Counted from the stretch's first letter, positions 34,230-43,708 are shown. The stretch is 64,000 nt of DNA from Colwellia sp. 20A7 (GCF_009832865.1 NZ_CP047130.1:2852001-2916000); one strand, 5' to 3'. Program-made: numbers and translations. The notes: generated by a model not told the origin, from the sequence alone.

Positions 34230-35741
34230 TCACTCTACTGTAACCAATTTAGCAAACTCTTTTTTATTCAACCAAACCGCTGTTTTCATGAAAGCTAATC
34301 CCGTAAAGATGATAAACAATGTAAACGTTAGGTAAGCAGAGTTACCGCTTATGATGGCGTTTTCTAATCTTTGACTGTCTTGAAGTAAATCAATGATCGG
34401 TATCAAATAACAGCCTAATGCCGTAATTGATAATTGTTCAATCCAAGCACTTTTAACTGGGCGTATAAAGCTATGAAGTAAACAAGCCAACCAAGTCAAT
34501 AAAAACACCTGAACTTCTGCTGTTGGTCTTTCTGCTAACATAACAGGTAATAACCTATTACTAAGAAAAAATGCGACTATAGCTAAGGGTAAGCCGCTAA
34601 TAGCAGCGATATTTAAACGCTCGACAATATCATGTCCAATATGACGATTATTAACTTTTTCTTGACGTTTATTTACCCAGATAATCAAGCCCGTAGCAAT
34701 CAGTGCGCTAGATAATAAACCGATAAAAAACAATAACCAACGTAAATCTGCTTTAGCAAAATGTCCTTCATGTAAACCAAAAAAAACTCGTCTTACTTCT
34801 GTTGCGGTACTGGCTTCTGAGTAACCTGCTAACGGTTCACCACTGTGAGATGAGAAAACTAACCGCGCTGACTGCCTAGAAAGTGTAAAATCTTTTATTC
34901 TATCGACAATAATTCGACCATTTTGACTATACGGTGCTTCAAAAGTAATTCGGCGAATTTGATTATCGCCTGGCCAATGTTCTGCTATTTGATGCTGAAT
35001 AATAGCAAAGTCACTCAAAGGGAGTTGACGAGTAGCACTGGTGTTTACTTTCTCTAAGCCAGGACTTAATACCCGGCTTAATTCTCGCTCACCGCCAACG
35101 TAATGGCCTGCACTAAAGGGCATATACATAATGACATAGATCATAATACCGCTAGTACAAATCATAATACAAAACGGAATGGTAACAACACCAGCAATAG
35201 CATGAAAATCGGTTAACGTTTTTGAAAGCTTGTTTATGCGTAAAGTAAAGAAGTCTCGAAAAAATCGTCTATGTGTATAAATACCACTAAAAACAGCAAC
35301 CAACATAAACATGGCAGCGATGCCAGCGATGTACCTGCCACCATAGCCACGAAGTTGTAGGGTGTAATGAAATACTCGAAAAAAGTTACCTCCAGCAGAT
35401 TCCCGAGGTGTTAATATTTCCCCTTCATTAGGTCCTAAGCTCAAGTTATGCCTTTTTCGTCCCTCACTCCATTGAACAGTCCAATGCTGTGTTCTGTTAT
35501 CAGGTAGATAAATACGCCATCTATCAGCATCAATGCCTTCTTTATGTAACACGGATAAAGAACGATTAACCATGCCTTTTGTTGATGATACATGTACCAG
35601 CTCGGGTTTCATCCATTGCGTTATTTCAGGATTAAAATAACTTAATGTTCCCGTCAAAAAAATAGTAAACAACAACCAACCTATGAGCAAACCAGAGTAG
35701 GTATGTAGCCAAATCATAGACTTTCTAAAGTCAGGTTTCAT
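34230..35741 (-). CDS. PepSY-associated membrane protein (PiuB type, iron uptake)
   Basis: 503 residues. An N-terminal helix LHTYSGLLIGWLLFTIFLTG is followed by a periplasmic PepSY-type segment, a second helix near YIAGIAAMFMLVAVFSGIYT, and a histidine-containing helix pair FHAIAGVVTIPFCIMICTSG. A second periplasmic part and a C-terminal group of about five helices come next. Members of this group sit beside siderophore receptors and are thought to reduce ferric siderophores using haem or flavin; this is family knowledge, not shown here. Its start overlaps the DUF3649 gene by 4 bases (ATGA), so it is translationally coupled. Confidence 0.85.
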   Translation of the reverse strand: MKPDFRKSMIWLHTYSGLLIGWLLFTIFLTGTLSYFNPEITQWMKPELVHVSSTKGMVNRSLSVLHKEGIDADRWRIYLPDNRTQHWTVQWSEGRKRHNLSLGPNEGEILTPRESAGGNFFRVFHYTLQLRGYGGRYIAGIAAMFMLVAVFSGIYTHRRFFRDFFTLRINKLSKTLTDFHAIAGVVTIPFCIMICTSGIMIYVIMYMPFSAGHYVGGERELSRVLSPGLEKVNTSATRQLPLSDFAIIQHQIAEHWPGDNQIRRITFEAPYSQNGRIIVDRIKDFTLSRQSARLVFSSHSGEPLAGYSEASTATEVRRVFFGLHEGHFAKADLRWLLFFIGLLSSALIATGLIIWVNKRQEKVNNRHIGHDIVERLNIAAISGLPLAIVAFFLSNRLLPVMLAERPTAEVQVFLLTWLACLLHSFIRPVKSAWIEQLSITALGCYLIPIIDLLQDSQRLENAIISGNSAYLTFTLFIIFTGLAFMKTAVWLNKKEFAKLVTVE

Positions 35742-36019
35742 ACGTCATCCATCAACCAAAAAGTTATCAATAAAAGGCAAATAGATAACACAATATCTCG
35801 CCAAAGAAGCCATGAACTTTTGCGGCTAAAGCTCATAATGATAACAGTAAAATAAACAACATAGCTGAGCATACTTGCTACCATAATTGCGTCATTTCTA
35901 TCACATGCCTGTAACCAAACTAAAATAGGCACGCATGCAAGACTAAAAGCAGATGAAACAAAATAACCGCCAAAAATGGCGGCTATTGTGCGTAACAAAA
36001 CATCATATTTATGTTTCAT
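35738..36019 (-). CDS. Small membrane protein, DUF3649-like (iron uptake)
   Basis: 93 residues with three predicted membrane segments: TIAAIFGGYFVSSAFSLACV, AIMVASMLSYVVYFTVIIMS and LWRDIVLSICLLLITFWLM. The start RTIAAIFGGYF is characteristic of DUF3649 proteins located between a siderophore receptor and a PepSY protein. It lies 18 bp after the receptor gene and overlaps the PepSY gene by 4 bases. Transport or redox helper role is inferred from the operon. Confidence 0.75.
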   Translation of the reverse strand: MKHKYDVLLRTIAAIFGGYFVSSAFSLACVPILVWLQACDRNDAIMVASMLSYVVYFTVIIMSFSRKSSWLLWRDIVLSICLLLITFWLMDDV

Positions 36020-36037
36020 AGTTGAACGAATTAAGTA

Positions 36038-38449
36038 TTAAAAGCTATAAGTAACAGTCAGTTTAGCATTTCGGCTTTCACCTGGTAAACCACCTAAAAA
36101 CATAGCTTTACTATAATAAGTCTCGTTGGCTAAATTGCGTAAATTAAGTTGAACATCAAAATCTTCGCCAGCGTAACTAATCGCACTATCCCAAACAGTA
36201 TAAGCTTCAATAATTGCATAGTTAATACCAAATGAAGATGAAGAAATAGAGCGTTCATCTTCATAGGTCATACCTATACTAAATTTTATTGGGCTAGCTA
36301 AGCCATCAAACTGATGACTATAGTTGGTCCAAATACTTGCAAACTTCTCAGCAATACCTTTTGTTTGCTCATCAACTACACTTAGTGCATTTCCACCAGG
36401 TTCAGTAACAGGCTCTTGGTAAGTCGCATTGAAATTCATTGACCATTGTTCGTTAACTGCAAAGTTTACATCAACTTCAATACCTTGCGTACTGTCTTGC
36501 TCGTCGTAATAATATTCTGCTACATCAATATTAAAAGCAGCATCAGCTGGATCATCTTCAAACAACGGGTTTTCATAACGTAGATTAGTACGAGCGGTAT
36601 CAAACAAGACAATCGAGCCTAATAAATCTTCATCAAGTGCTGTAAAACGCACACCTAAATCCCAAGATACTGACTCAGAATCAGGGCGGTTATCATCCTC
36701 GGTTAAACTGCCTAATACACTGTAAGCTGTTCTACCTTTTGAGTGGTTAATGAATGTAGAGAAATACTTAGAAAACTGATAGTTAAGTCCTAGGTTATAA
36801 GTAAAGCCATCATCATCAGCATCAAGCTCTGGGTTACCGCTACTAAATTGATTTTGATACGTTTGCTTAACAGAGCTGTAAGCACCACCGATACGAGCGG
36901 TTAATTCCTCATTAAAATAAACAACTTCTTGTAAACTCAAACCCCAAGCTGTTGCAGATTTATCGTATTTACTACTTAATGATGGATTATAATCTTCAAA
37001 ACTTCCCGTAGGCCAGTTAGGATTGCGAATATCTAAAATATAAGGAACTGCATCGCTTCTGGTATCATCAGCATCCCAAATTGAGTGCTGTTGATATTCC
37101 ATATCACGCTTTTCGTAGTTAGCACTTAATAAGTGCTCACCTCTTAAACTTCCATAATTCCATGTGTTAGACAAATCAGCAAAGTACTGTAATGTTTTCT
37201 CGTCAGCGTTTATTTTACGATATTCTTGTCGGCGTGCCGCATAAGGATATAGAACATCATCAAGAACTAAAGGCGCTCTAGGGTCAAGGTTAATGGTGCC
37301 ATTACGGTCATGGTAAATATAATTATAAGCTGATGTTTGACGAACATAATCTGTAGAATAAGTTCGATATTGTAATTGATGAGTAAGGGTCCAATCATCG
37401 GTAATATTAAGGTCTTGACGAAGTTTGATTCTAAACTCTTTACCTTCATTCGGCGTAGAGATAGGTGAAATCAAACCAGTTTCACCTAAATCAAAAGGTT
37501 GCCAACCATCAGTAGAGGCTAAAGTACCTGCAAGCTCTTGGCGTTGTGAATCAGTTAGTTGTAAGCCGCCACTGTCAATGTCGCCATTTACCAAGTCAGC
37601 AGCAGTAATATTTCCAGGTAATGAATCCACTAAAGTTAAATCAATTAACCGAACCGGATCACCGATAGAATCTATTTGTACCGCATCATCAATATAAGCA
37701 GCAGATAAAAGTATTGTATTGTCGTTTGAAAAAGCATGGCTTAATGATGTGTATAACTCTGAACGTTCAGAGCTTAAACCACGATATCCATCTGAAGTTT
37801 CATAATTAGCTACTACGCGATAAGCAGTGTCTTCTGTTATGCCAGCAGTCGCATCGAACATAACACCGTAATTTTCCCATTGACCAACAACGGCTCTTAT
37901 TTGATAAGCTTCTTCTTGTTGTGGTTTCTTTTCAATTAAGTTAATTACGCCACCCGCTGATCCCATACCATAAAGCCCTGTAGCAGGACCTTTTAATACT
38001 TCAATACTTTCAATGTTTGTCATTGAACGTGTAGGGTTGTAACTATTGTCTAAATCTGCGCCACCATACATACCATCGTACGCGTAGTTTACACCTAAGC
38101 CCCTGATAGCTAAATTATCTCCAACGCCATAATTATTACCATCTTGAGATAAACCACTTACATTTCGTAAACTTTCTTGTAATGTAGCCCCTGCTTGCTC
38201 ACTAATTAACAGTTTGTCGACTACAACCACAGCTGCAGGTGTTTGCATCAAACTCATATTAGATTTAGTTGCAGTGCCTGACTCCAATATCAATTGATTG
38301 TGTCTACCGTAAATTGTTATTTTTTCAACTTTCTTTTCTTCAGAATTAACCGTATTAGTTTCATCGGCGAAAGTTGGAAGAGAAACAGTTACCAAGATAC
38401 TGGCTACTGCAGCAGCAATAGGCCATGTTTTTTTCAATTTAAAGTTCAT
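36038..38449 (-). CDS. TonB-dependent siderophore receptor
   Basis: An 803-residue outer-membrane ferric-siderophore receptor. Signal peptide TWPIAAAVASILVTVSLPTF with cleavage near ADE. The TonB-box region is EKITIYGRHN. The plug domain shows TPAAVVVVDKLLISEQ, LRNVSGLSQDGNNYG, LAIRGLGV and VLKGPATGLYGMGSAGGVIN. The barrel ends LTVTYSF with the terminal phenylalanine. A Fur-box-like sequence lies about 42 bp upstream of the start, and three iron-uptake helper genes follow in the same operon, so iron repression is likely. The specific siderophore cannot be told. Confidence 0.93.
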   Translation of the reverse strand: MNFKLKKTWPIAAAVASILVTVSLPTFADETNTVNSEEKKVEKITIYGRHNQLILESGTATKSNMSLMQTPAAVVVVDKLLISEQAGATLQESLRNVSGLSQDGNNYGVGDNLAIRGLGVNYAYDGMYGGADLDNSYNPTRSMTNIESIEVLKGPATGLYGMGSAGGVINLIEKKPQQEEAYQIRAVVGQWENYGVMFDATAGITEDTAYRVVANYETSDGYRGLSSERSELYTSLSHAFSNDNTILLSAAYIDDAVQIDSIGDPVRLIDLTLVDSLPGNITAADLVNGDIDSGGLQLTDSQRQELAGTLASTDGWQPFDLGETGLISPISTPNEGKEFRIKLRQDLNITDDWTLTHQLQYRTYSTDYVRQTSAYNYIYHDRNGTINLDPRAPLVLDDVLYPYAARRQEYRKINADEKTLQYFADLSNTWNYGSLRGEHLLSANYEKRDMEYQQHSIWDADDTRSDAVPYILDIRNPNWPTGSFEDYNPSLSSKYDKSATAWGLSLQEVVYFNEELTARIGGAYSSVKQTYQNQFSSGNPELDADDDGFTYNLGLNYQFSKYFSTFINHSKGRTAYSVLGSLTEDDNRPDSESVSWDLGVRFTALDEDLLGSIVLFDTARTNLRYENPLFEDDPADAAFNIDVAEYYYDEQDSTQGIEVDVNFAVNEQWSMNFNATYQEPVTEPGGNALSVVDEQTKGIAEKFASIWTNYSHQFDGLASPIKFSIGMTYEDERSISSSSFGINYAIIEAYTVWDSAISYAGEDFDVQLNLRNLANETYYSKAMFLGGLPGESRNAKLTVTYSF

Positions 38450-38490
38450 TATGTATTGTCTTTAGAGTTAGGTAGTAATTTTGAGCGAAT

Positions 38491-38509
38491 GATAATGATT
38501 TGCATTAGT
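38491..38509 (-). promoter_or_regulatory. Fur box of the siderophore-receptor operon
   Basis: GATAATGATTTGCATTAGT matches the 19-bp Fur consensus GATAATGATAATCATTATC at 14 positions, with a perfect GATAATGAT half. It is centred about 50 bp upstream of the receptor ATG, where it could cover the promoter. Confidence 0.75.
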
Positions 38510-38805
38510 TATTGCAATATATTTAATGATACATTTGAAACTTTTTCACTAAATGTTAAGTGAATATGAGTTTTGAGCACGATCTGAATGATTTTCGAAC
38601 AAACGACGAGCTAACTATGAGCAAGTTACGAACAAGCGAATTAATTACTATGGAAGGAAATTCAATGGGTTTATTTTATACCTATAATAAAATAAATTCA
38701 GATAAGAGAAGGTTGACTTAGTAGCTGTAATTTCATACTTTGATAATTACAGCATAGCTTAGATTAAATTAAATTAAATATTAGGAGTCATTATCTATTT
38801 AATTT
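38510..38805. other. Gene-free stretch between the siderophore receptor and yafS
   Basis: No gene was recognised. The right end should hold the end of the yafS transcript; it contains the simple repeat AATTAAATTAAATTAAATA (about 38764-38780) but no clear terminator hairpin. Confidence 0.4.
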
Positions 38806-39591
38806 TTATTTATGATGCATGTTTTTATTATTTTCAGAACTAACATTCATTGTAGGAATTTTAACAGGATTAAATTTAGCTCTTATTTGCCATTTGGGTT
38901 TTATTGGTGTTAAAGGTAATACCCTCTTCTTCGCTACAATGACATATATTGAACCTAAACTAGTTAAGTAATTATTTGCAAAACTATGCCAATAATTAGC
39001 CATACTATGCTCACTCACTTTCCCCGATAAACTGCTATGTAGGCAACGTTCATCACTTAGAATTTCAAAGCCCATTAACTGCAGCCAGTCCTTTACGCGC
39101 ATAGGTGAAAAAAAGTGCTCATTCCAAGGCATTGTTTTTCTTCTGTAAGGAATAACACGATTAAGCCCAGCCAAAGACAATGGATTAAAACCGGTAATAA
39201 CAATATAACCATTAGGAATCAGCGCTCTATTAGCTTCGCGAATGACATGATGAGGATCAAGAGAGAATTCTAATACATGACTAAGCAAACAAACATCTAC
39301 GCTATGTTCTAGTAAAGGTAAATCATCTAACTCACAGACAATATCTGTATTGTAATTATGTTGTGTACCGGAACAAGGATTAGGGCTACAACTGATCTGA
39401 TTTTTTATTGGGCTTTGTTCACATGATATTTCATGACTCAAAGCACCTATTTTTAGTAAATGATAACCAAAAAACTTTTGCCACCATGGCTCTAAAGTTT
39501 TTTCAATAGCCGATAAAATTATGTCGCCATTAGGTAAGTCTTGCCAAGATTTAGGATAATGGGGTTGTCGAAATGCTAAAGCAGGTTTCAT
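38806..39591 (-). CDS. yafS: SAM-dependent methyltransferase, YafS-like
   Basis: A 261-residue class I methyltransferase of the Methyltransf_11 type. The usual glycine-rich SAM loop is not obvious. The acidic strand ends are at DIVCELDDLPLLEHSVDVCL, followed by LSHVLEFSLDPHHVIREANR and ALIPNGYIVITGFNPLSLAG, the conserved post-SAM motifs. It is divergent from gloB across 79 bp; the yafS/gloB/mltD grouping is the same in E. coli. A stretch rich in Cys and Ser (CEQSPIKNQISCSPNPCSG, about residues 57-75) replaces the typical SAM-loop region and is unusual. Substrate unknown. Confidence 0.83.
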   Translation of the reverse strand: MKPALAFRQPHYPKSWQDLPNGDIILSAIEKTLEPWWQKFFGYHLLKIGALSHEISCEQSPIKNQISCSPNPCSGTQHNYNTDIVCELDDLPLLEHSVDVCLLSHVLEFSLDPHHVIREANRALIPNGYIVITGFNPLSLAGLNRVIPYRRKTMPWNEHFFSPMRVKDWLQLMGFEILSDERCLHSSLSGKVSEHSMANYWHSFANNYLTSLGSIYVIVAKKRVLPLTPIKPKWQIRAKFNPVKIPTMNVSSENNKNMHHK

Positions 39592-39670
39592 AAATACAAG
39601 TTATTTCATTGGTATTACTGTTAATCTCAGTATAATTAACTCTGATTCTTAAGCAAGTTGGAAATTACAA

Positions 39671-40489
39671 ATGAGCACAATTAAAACAAATAATGCAGAC
39701 ATTATCGTTGAGGCTTTGCCTGCATTTTCTGATAATTATATCTGGGCTATCACTAACGAGACTAAAGCTGCATTAGTTGATCCGGGCGATGCTGATGTTT
39801 GCATTAATTTTTTAGAAAAGAACAAACTCATTCTTAATACAATTTTAATCACTCATCACCATGCAGATCATACCGGTGGTATAAAAAAATTAGTCGCTTA
39901 TTGTCAACAGCAACAATGGTCTCTCACCATTTATGGTCCGGCAAAAGAAAATATACCTCACTGTGATGTTAAACTAACAGAGAATGACATTGTTAATTTA
40001 CCTGATCTTGAAGTGAGCTTTACTGTTATAGACTTACCAGGGCACACTAATGGGCACATTGCTTATTTCACCAAAAATCATATAACACCTGTTCTTTTCT
40101 GTGGTGATACTTTATTTTCTGGCGGTTGTGGTCGACTTTTTGAAGGTACCCCTAAACAAATGCTAACGTCATTAACTAAATTGGCAAATTTACCGGAAGA
40201 TACCAAAGTATATTGTGCGCATGAATATACACAAGCTAACCTAAAGTTTGCATTAACAGTAGATCCCACCAATGAAAATTTACTAAGCTATAGTCATCAA
40301 GTTAATGAATTACGTGATAATAAACAAAGTACAATTCCAACCACGATTAAAATTGAAAAACAAATCAATCCCTTTTTAAGAAGTCACGAGCAAACAATAC
40401 AAGCCAATGCCATGATTTTTGATAGTAATACATTGGCGAATAGTTTAGATGCTTTCACTACAATTAGACGCTGGAAAGACCAATTTTAA
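39671..40489 (+). CDS. gloB: Hydroxyacylglutathione hydrolase (glyoxalase II)
   Basis: Metallo-beta-lactamase-fold thioesterase that hydrolyses S-lactoylglutathione to lactate and glutathione, the second step of methylglyoxal detoxification. Dinuclear metal site motif ITHHHADHTGG (about residues 57-67), further ligands in LPGHTNGH and FCGDTLFSGGCGRLFEG, and YCAHEYTQANLKF near the substrate site. The C-terminal glutathione-binding part ends NPFLRSHE. Length 272 is slightly above E. coli (251). Divergent from yafS, same direction as mltD. Confidence 0.95.
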   Translation: MSTIKTNNADIIVEALPAFSDNYIWAITNETKAALVDPGDADVCINFLEKNKLILNTILITHHHADHTGGIKKLVAYCQQQQWSLTIYGPAKENIPHCDVKLTENDIVNLPDLEVSFTVIDLPGHTNGHIAYFTKNHITPVLFCGDTLFSGGCGRLFEGTPKQMLTSLTKLANLPEDTKVYCAHEYTQANLKFALTVDPTNENLLSYSHQVNELRDNKQSTIPTTIKIEKQINPFLRSHEQTIQANAMIFDSNTLANSLDAFTTIRRWKDQF

Positions 40490-40567
40490 CGTGTTAATCT
40501 AAAAGCTTACTGCGCTGTAAAGTGCTATTTAATATTCTTTTCCCTTACAAATTATCACTGGTTATTC

Positions 40568-42211
40568 ATGAAATATTTTTTATTCCCTGCATTCATTTTT
40601 CTTAGTGGCTGCCAAAGTACGTTATTGTCACAAGATAATAAAGATATAGAAAACAGCACTAACCAAGCAGAATATATTGCTTCTACTACTGAAATAAACC
40701 AAGCGCTACTCTTCGATGAAAACATCGATGTTATTCACCCTGTAGACGATGTCGACTTTTCATTATCTGCAGAAGATCCCCAACAACAAGATAATGTTTG
40801 GCATCGAATTAGACAACAATTTACCTTTGATGTGCCTGAAAACGACCGTGTAATAGAACAACGTAATTGGTACGTTAAGCACCCTAGTTACCTAACAAGA
40901 ATAGGTAAGCGTGCTGAACCATTTTTATACTATATTGTTGAAGAATTAGAAAAAAACAATGTTCCTGTCGAACTTGCTTTATTACCTATCGTTGAAAGTG
41001 CATTTGACCCTTTCGCCTACTCTCATGGTAGGGCATCTGGGATGTGGCAATTTATTCCTGGTACAGGAACACGTTTTGGTATGAAGCAAAACTGGTGGTA
41101 TGACGGTCGCCGTGATGTTATTGCATCAACTGAAGGTGCTATAGCGTACATGAAGTATTTACATAAATTCTTCGATGGTGATTGGCTACTTGCCTTAGCT
41201 GCTTATAACTCCGGTGAAGGCCGAGTTCAACGTGCAGTAAGAAAAAATAAAAGAATGGGGAAGAAAACGGACTTTTGGTCATTAGATTTACCTAAAGAGA
41301 CTAAAGCCTATGTACCTAAACTATTAGCGCTTGCTGATATCATTAAACGTCCTGAACAATTCAATCTAAGCCTTTATAAAATATCTAATGAAGAAGTGAT
41401 TAGCCAAGTAGACATAGAGTCACAACTTGATTTAGCTAAAGCAGCTAGCTTAGCAGGTTTATCATTAACTGAATTACAACGTTTAAATCCTGGTTTTAAT
41501 CGTTGGTCAACAGATCCTGAAGGCCCTCACCGTTTAGTTTTACCTAAACATAAAGTTGATAGTTTTGAAAGTAACTTGGCAAAACTAGAAAAAAGTGAAC
41601 GATTAGCTTGGCAACGTTATAAGATAAAATCAGGTGATAACTTAGGAAATATTGCTAAAAAATTCCATACTAACATCGACTTGATTCGCCAAGTAAATAG
41701 CATTAAAGGTAACCAAATAAGAGCAGGAAAACACTTATTAATTCCAGTTGCAGCTAAATCACTTGATAGTTATATATTATCTCAAGATCAACGTATTGCT
41801 TCAAAACAGGCTAAACCACAACAAGGTTTGAAAAAAACCCATATTGTTGTCGCTGGTGATAACCTTTGGGATATTGGGCGTCGTTATAAAGTAAACAGCA
41901 GTAGTATTGCCAAATGGAATGGTATTGCACCACGTGACACCTTAAAATTAGGTCAAAAGTTAGTGATTTGGCAAAAAACACAAGCATCTGATAAACGTGA
42001 TGAAGTAACAAGAATTAATGCGAGTGTAGAACAAGCAATTATGCGTAATATCACTTATAAAGTTCGTAGTGGCGATTCTTTTGCACGAATCGCAAATAAG
42101 TTTAATGTCCGTATCAGTGATATTGAACGTTGGAACAGTTTGAGCAGAAATAAATATTTACAACCAGGGCAAAAACTAAAACTGTCGATTGACGTAACCA
42201 ATAACATTTAA
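40568..42211 (+). CDS. mltD: Membrane-bound lytic transglycosylase D
   Basis: Lipoprotein peptidoglycan hydrolase of 547 residues. Lipobox FLSGC near residue 15. The SLT domain carries IVESAFDPFAYSHGRASGMW with the catalytic glutamate, then QFIPGTGTRFGM and ALAAYNSGEGRV. Three LysM peptidoglycan-binding repeats follow: YKIKSGDNLGNIAKKFHTN, HIVVAGDNLWDIGRRYKVN and YKVRSGDSFARIANKFNVR. It cleaves glycan strands to 1,6-anhydromuropeptides. It lies 78 bp after gloB on the same strand. Confidence 0.95.
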   Translation: MKYFLFPAFIFLSGCQSTLLSQDNKDIENSTNQAEYIASTTEINQALLFDENIDVIHPVDDVDFSLSAEDPQQQDNVWHRIRQQFTFDVPENDRVIEQRNWYVKHPSYLTRIGKRAEPFLYYIVEELEKNNVPVELALLPIVESAFDPFAYSHGRASGMWQFIPGTGTRFGMKQNWWYDGRRDVIASTEGAIAYMKYLHKFFDGDWLLALAAYNSGEGRVQRAVRKNKRMGKKTDFWSLDLPKETKAYVPKLLALADIIKRPEQFNLSLYKISNEEVISQVDIESQLDLAKAASLAGLSLTELQRLNPGFNRWSTDPEGPHRLVLPKHKVDSFESNLAKLEKSERLAWQRYKIKSGDNLGNIAKKFHTNIDLIRQVNSIKGNQIRAGKHLLIPVAAKSLDSYILSQDQRIASKQAKPQQGLKKTHIVVAGDNLWDIGRRYKVNSSSIAKWNGIAPRDTLKLGQKLVIWQKTQASDKRDEVTRINASVEQAIMRNITYKVRSGDSFARIANKFNVRISDIERWNSLSRNKYLQPGQKLKLSIDVTNNI

Positions 42212-42232
42212 AATATCAAACAAGACTATCTA

Positions 42233-42289
42233 AAGGATACTTATTCGTTTGCTTTTACATTGAATAAATTAAACACGAATAAGTACCTT
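42233..42289. terminator. Inverted repeat between convergent mltD and a lipoprotein gene
   Basis: AAGGATACTTATTCGTTT faces AAACACGAATAAGTACCTT: a stem of about 15 bp with one bulged base and a 20-base loop. It lies 22 bp after mltD. A second 9-bp stem GATTATAAC / GTTATAATC (42294-42320) overlaps the stop of the opposing gene. Confidence 0.5.
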
Positions 42290-42312
42290 CTAAGATTATA
42301 ACCTACCGTTTG

Positions 42313-42795
42313 TTATAATCGTTGACTATCAAAATCAATAAAAAACTCTTGTTGTTCAACTTTATCGGCAACAAGTACTTCTACCGTAAACCATAATCGC
42401 CAAGTCATTATATCTTCGCTGCAATTAGCAAGTAAGCTTTCAGCAATCATGCCATTGTTTTGATCTTCTTTAAAAAAGACCGGTATTTTCCCCATAAACA
42501 TACTTTTACCTTCAAGGTAACTTGATATGCTCTGTATTTGAGATTTTTTATCTAAGCCATCGAAATGTAATTGAATGTAGAAAGGCAACTCTGTTTTAAT
42601 CTTCCCTTCTTGTGCCGTTTGTGAAAATTGAATATCAAAATGACCATAATCAACGTTTACATTACACTGGCTTTGACTGACTAAACAAACAAATGAAGAT
42701 GGTTGTAACTTGATATCATTACTAGAGACTGGTGTTACCGGTTTACAAGCTAATAGCGTAAACATAAGAACTAAAACAACAAAAATTCTGATCAT
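42313..42795 (-). CDS. Hypothetical lipoprotein
   Basis: 160 residues with the lipoprotein signal IFVVLVLMFTLLACKP (lipobox LLAC, cysteine about residue 17). The mature part has two cysteines in FVCLVSQSQCNVNVDYGHFD and one in LLANCSEDI, and ends in a beta-rich segment MTWRLWFTVEVLVADK. I do not recognise a family. It sits between mltD and the cbb3 oxidase operon, facing mltD. Envelope location is inferred from the lipobox. Confidence 0.72.
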   Translation of the reverse strand: MIRIFVVLVLMFTLLACKPVTPVSSNDIKLQPSSFVCLVSQSQCNVNVDYGHFDIQFSQTAQEGKIKTELPFYIQLHFDGLDKKSQIQSISSYLEGKSMFMGKIPVFFKEDQNNGMIAESLLANCSEDIMTWRLWFTVEVLVADKVEQQEFFIDFDSQRL

Positions 42796-42962
42796 TATAA
42801 CTTTCTAAGTTCAAGTAAATAGCGATGACTTACTTAACTCCCTTAAACTAAATAAATTTAATAAACTAATTATGCAACTATATAAATTACATAAACATCT
42901 GTTGAAAAATCATCAACAGGGCTACTACTGCTAGGGTAACAAAAACATGATAGGTATACCTG

Positions 42963-43000
42963 TTCAAGCTAAGTTCAAGCTAAGTTCAAGCTAAGTTCAA
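42963..43000. repeat. 11-bp tandem repeat TTCAAGCTAAG, 3.5 copies
   Basis: Three exact units in a row followed by TTCAA. The period is close to one DNA helix turn. No associated gene; function unknown. Confidence 0.85.
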
Positions 43001-43119
43001 CAACGATTAATAACTCTACCTCAAACCATCCTATAAGAGCATAGCAAGTAAGATTTAATTTCAACAATTAGAGCTTTTATTCAAAAAAAGATAAAATTTA
43101 CAAAAATAAAAACCTGTAA

Positions 43120-43137
43120 ATGCATTTTTTAATGCAT
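43120..43137 (+). terminator. Small hairpin followed by T run, purpose unclear
   Basis: ATGCATT / AATGCAT with a 4-base loop, then CATTTTTTTC. It resembles a terminator, but no gene is seen upstream on this strand; it could end a small RNA or be chance in AT-rich DNA. Confidence 0.35.
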
Positions 43138-43481
43138 CATTTTTTTCTACATTATCAAAAGAAATACTAATTATATTGATAACAATGATTACAACAGCTT
43201 ACTATTTTATTGTATGGTATTAAGCTATAACAAATATCTTTATAAACACTTTATTCTATATTTTCATAATTACCACAACACACTATCACATCAAAAAAAC
43301 ACATTTACTTATTTTTTTCAGTCAGTTAATTAACAACTAATTATTTTATCCAGAAAAATGTTTTTTATTTTTTGGCTAACTCTATTTATGTTTTCACTCT
43401 TTTGAACTATTAATATAACAACTCAACGATTAAGCAATACGCTCAAATATTATTGTTTAATAGAGTTAATAGTCCTGTAAC

Positions 43482-43495
43482 TTGATCTAAGTCAA
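43482..43495. promoter_or_regulatory. FNR-type site, upstream copy
   Basis: TTGATCTAAGTCAA matches the FNR consensus TTGAT-N4-ATCAA at 9 of 10 defined positions. Centred 96 bp upstream of the second site. Confidence 0.65.
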
Positions 43496-43577
43496 ATTTA
43501 AACGAATCCAACAGTTGATTTATAACACCACCAAGAGGTAAAATTGCTTTGCATATAGACCATTTAGCTCGATTTTT

Positions 43578-43591
43578 TTGACATATATCAA
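43578..43591. promoter_or_regulatory. FNR-type site, promoter-proximal copy
   Basis: TTGACATATATCAA matches TTGAT-N4-ATCAA at 9 of 10. A TATAAA at about 43610 is spaced so that the site would be centred near -41, the class II position for FNR activation. The regulator gene fnr is part of the same gene cluster. Confidence 0.72.
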
Positions 43592-43708
43592 CGCCATTTG
43601 ACATGCAAATATAAATAGTACAAATATAGTTCGTTTTTATGACTAAATTTTAATGATAACTAAGTCGTAAAAGCTATTTCTTAATAATAACACTGCGGAA
43701 TACAAAAC

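Larger units (their letters stand above)
42796..43708. other. Long AT-rich upstream region of the cbb3 oxidase operon
   Basis: 913 bp without a convincing gene. It holds an 11-bp tandem repeat (42963-43000), a hairpin with a following T run (43120-43137) and two FNR-type sites (43482-43495 and 43578-43591). The promoter of ccoN is probably at the right end: TATAAA near 43610 lies at the correct distance from the second site. Confidence 0.6.
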
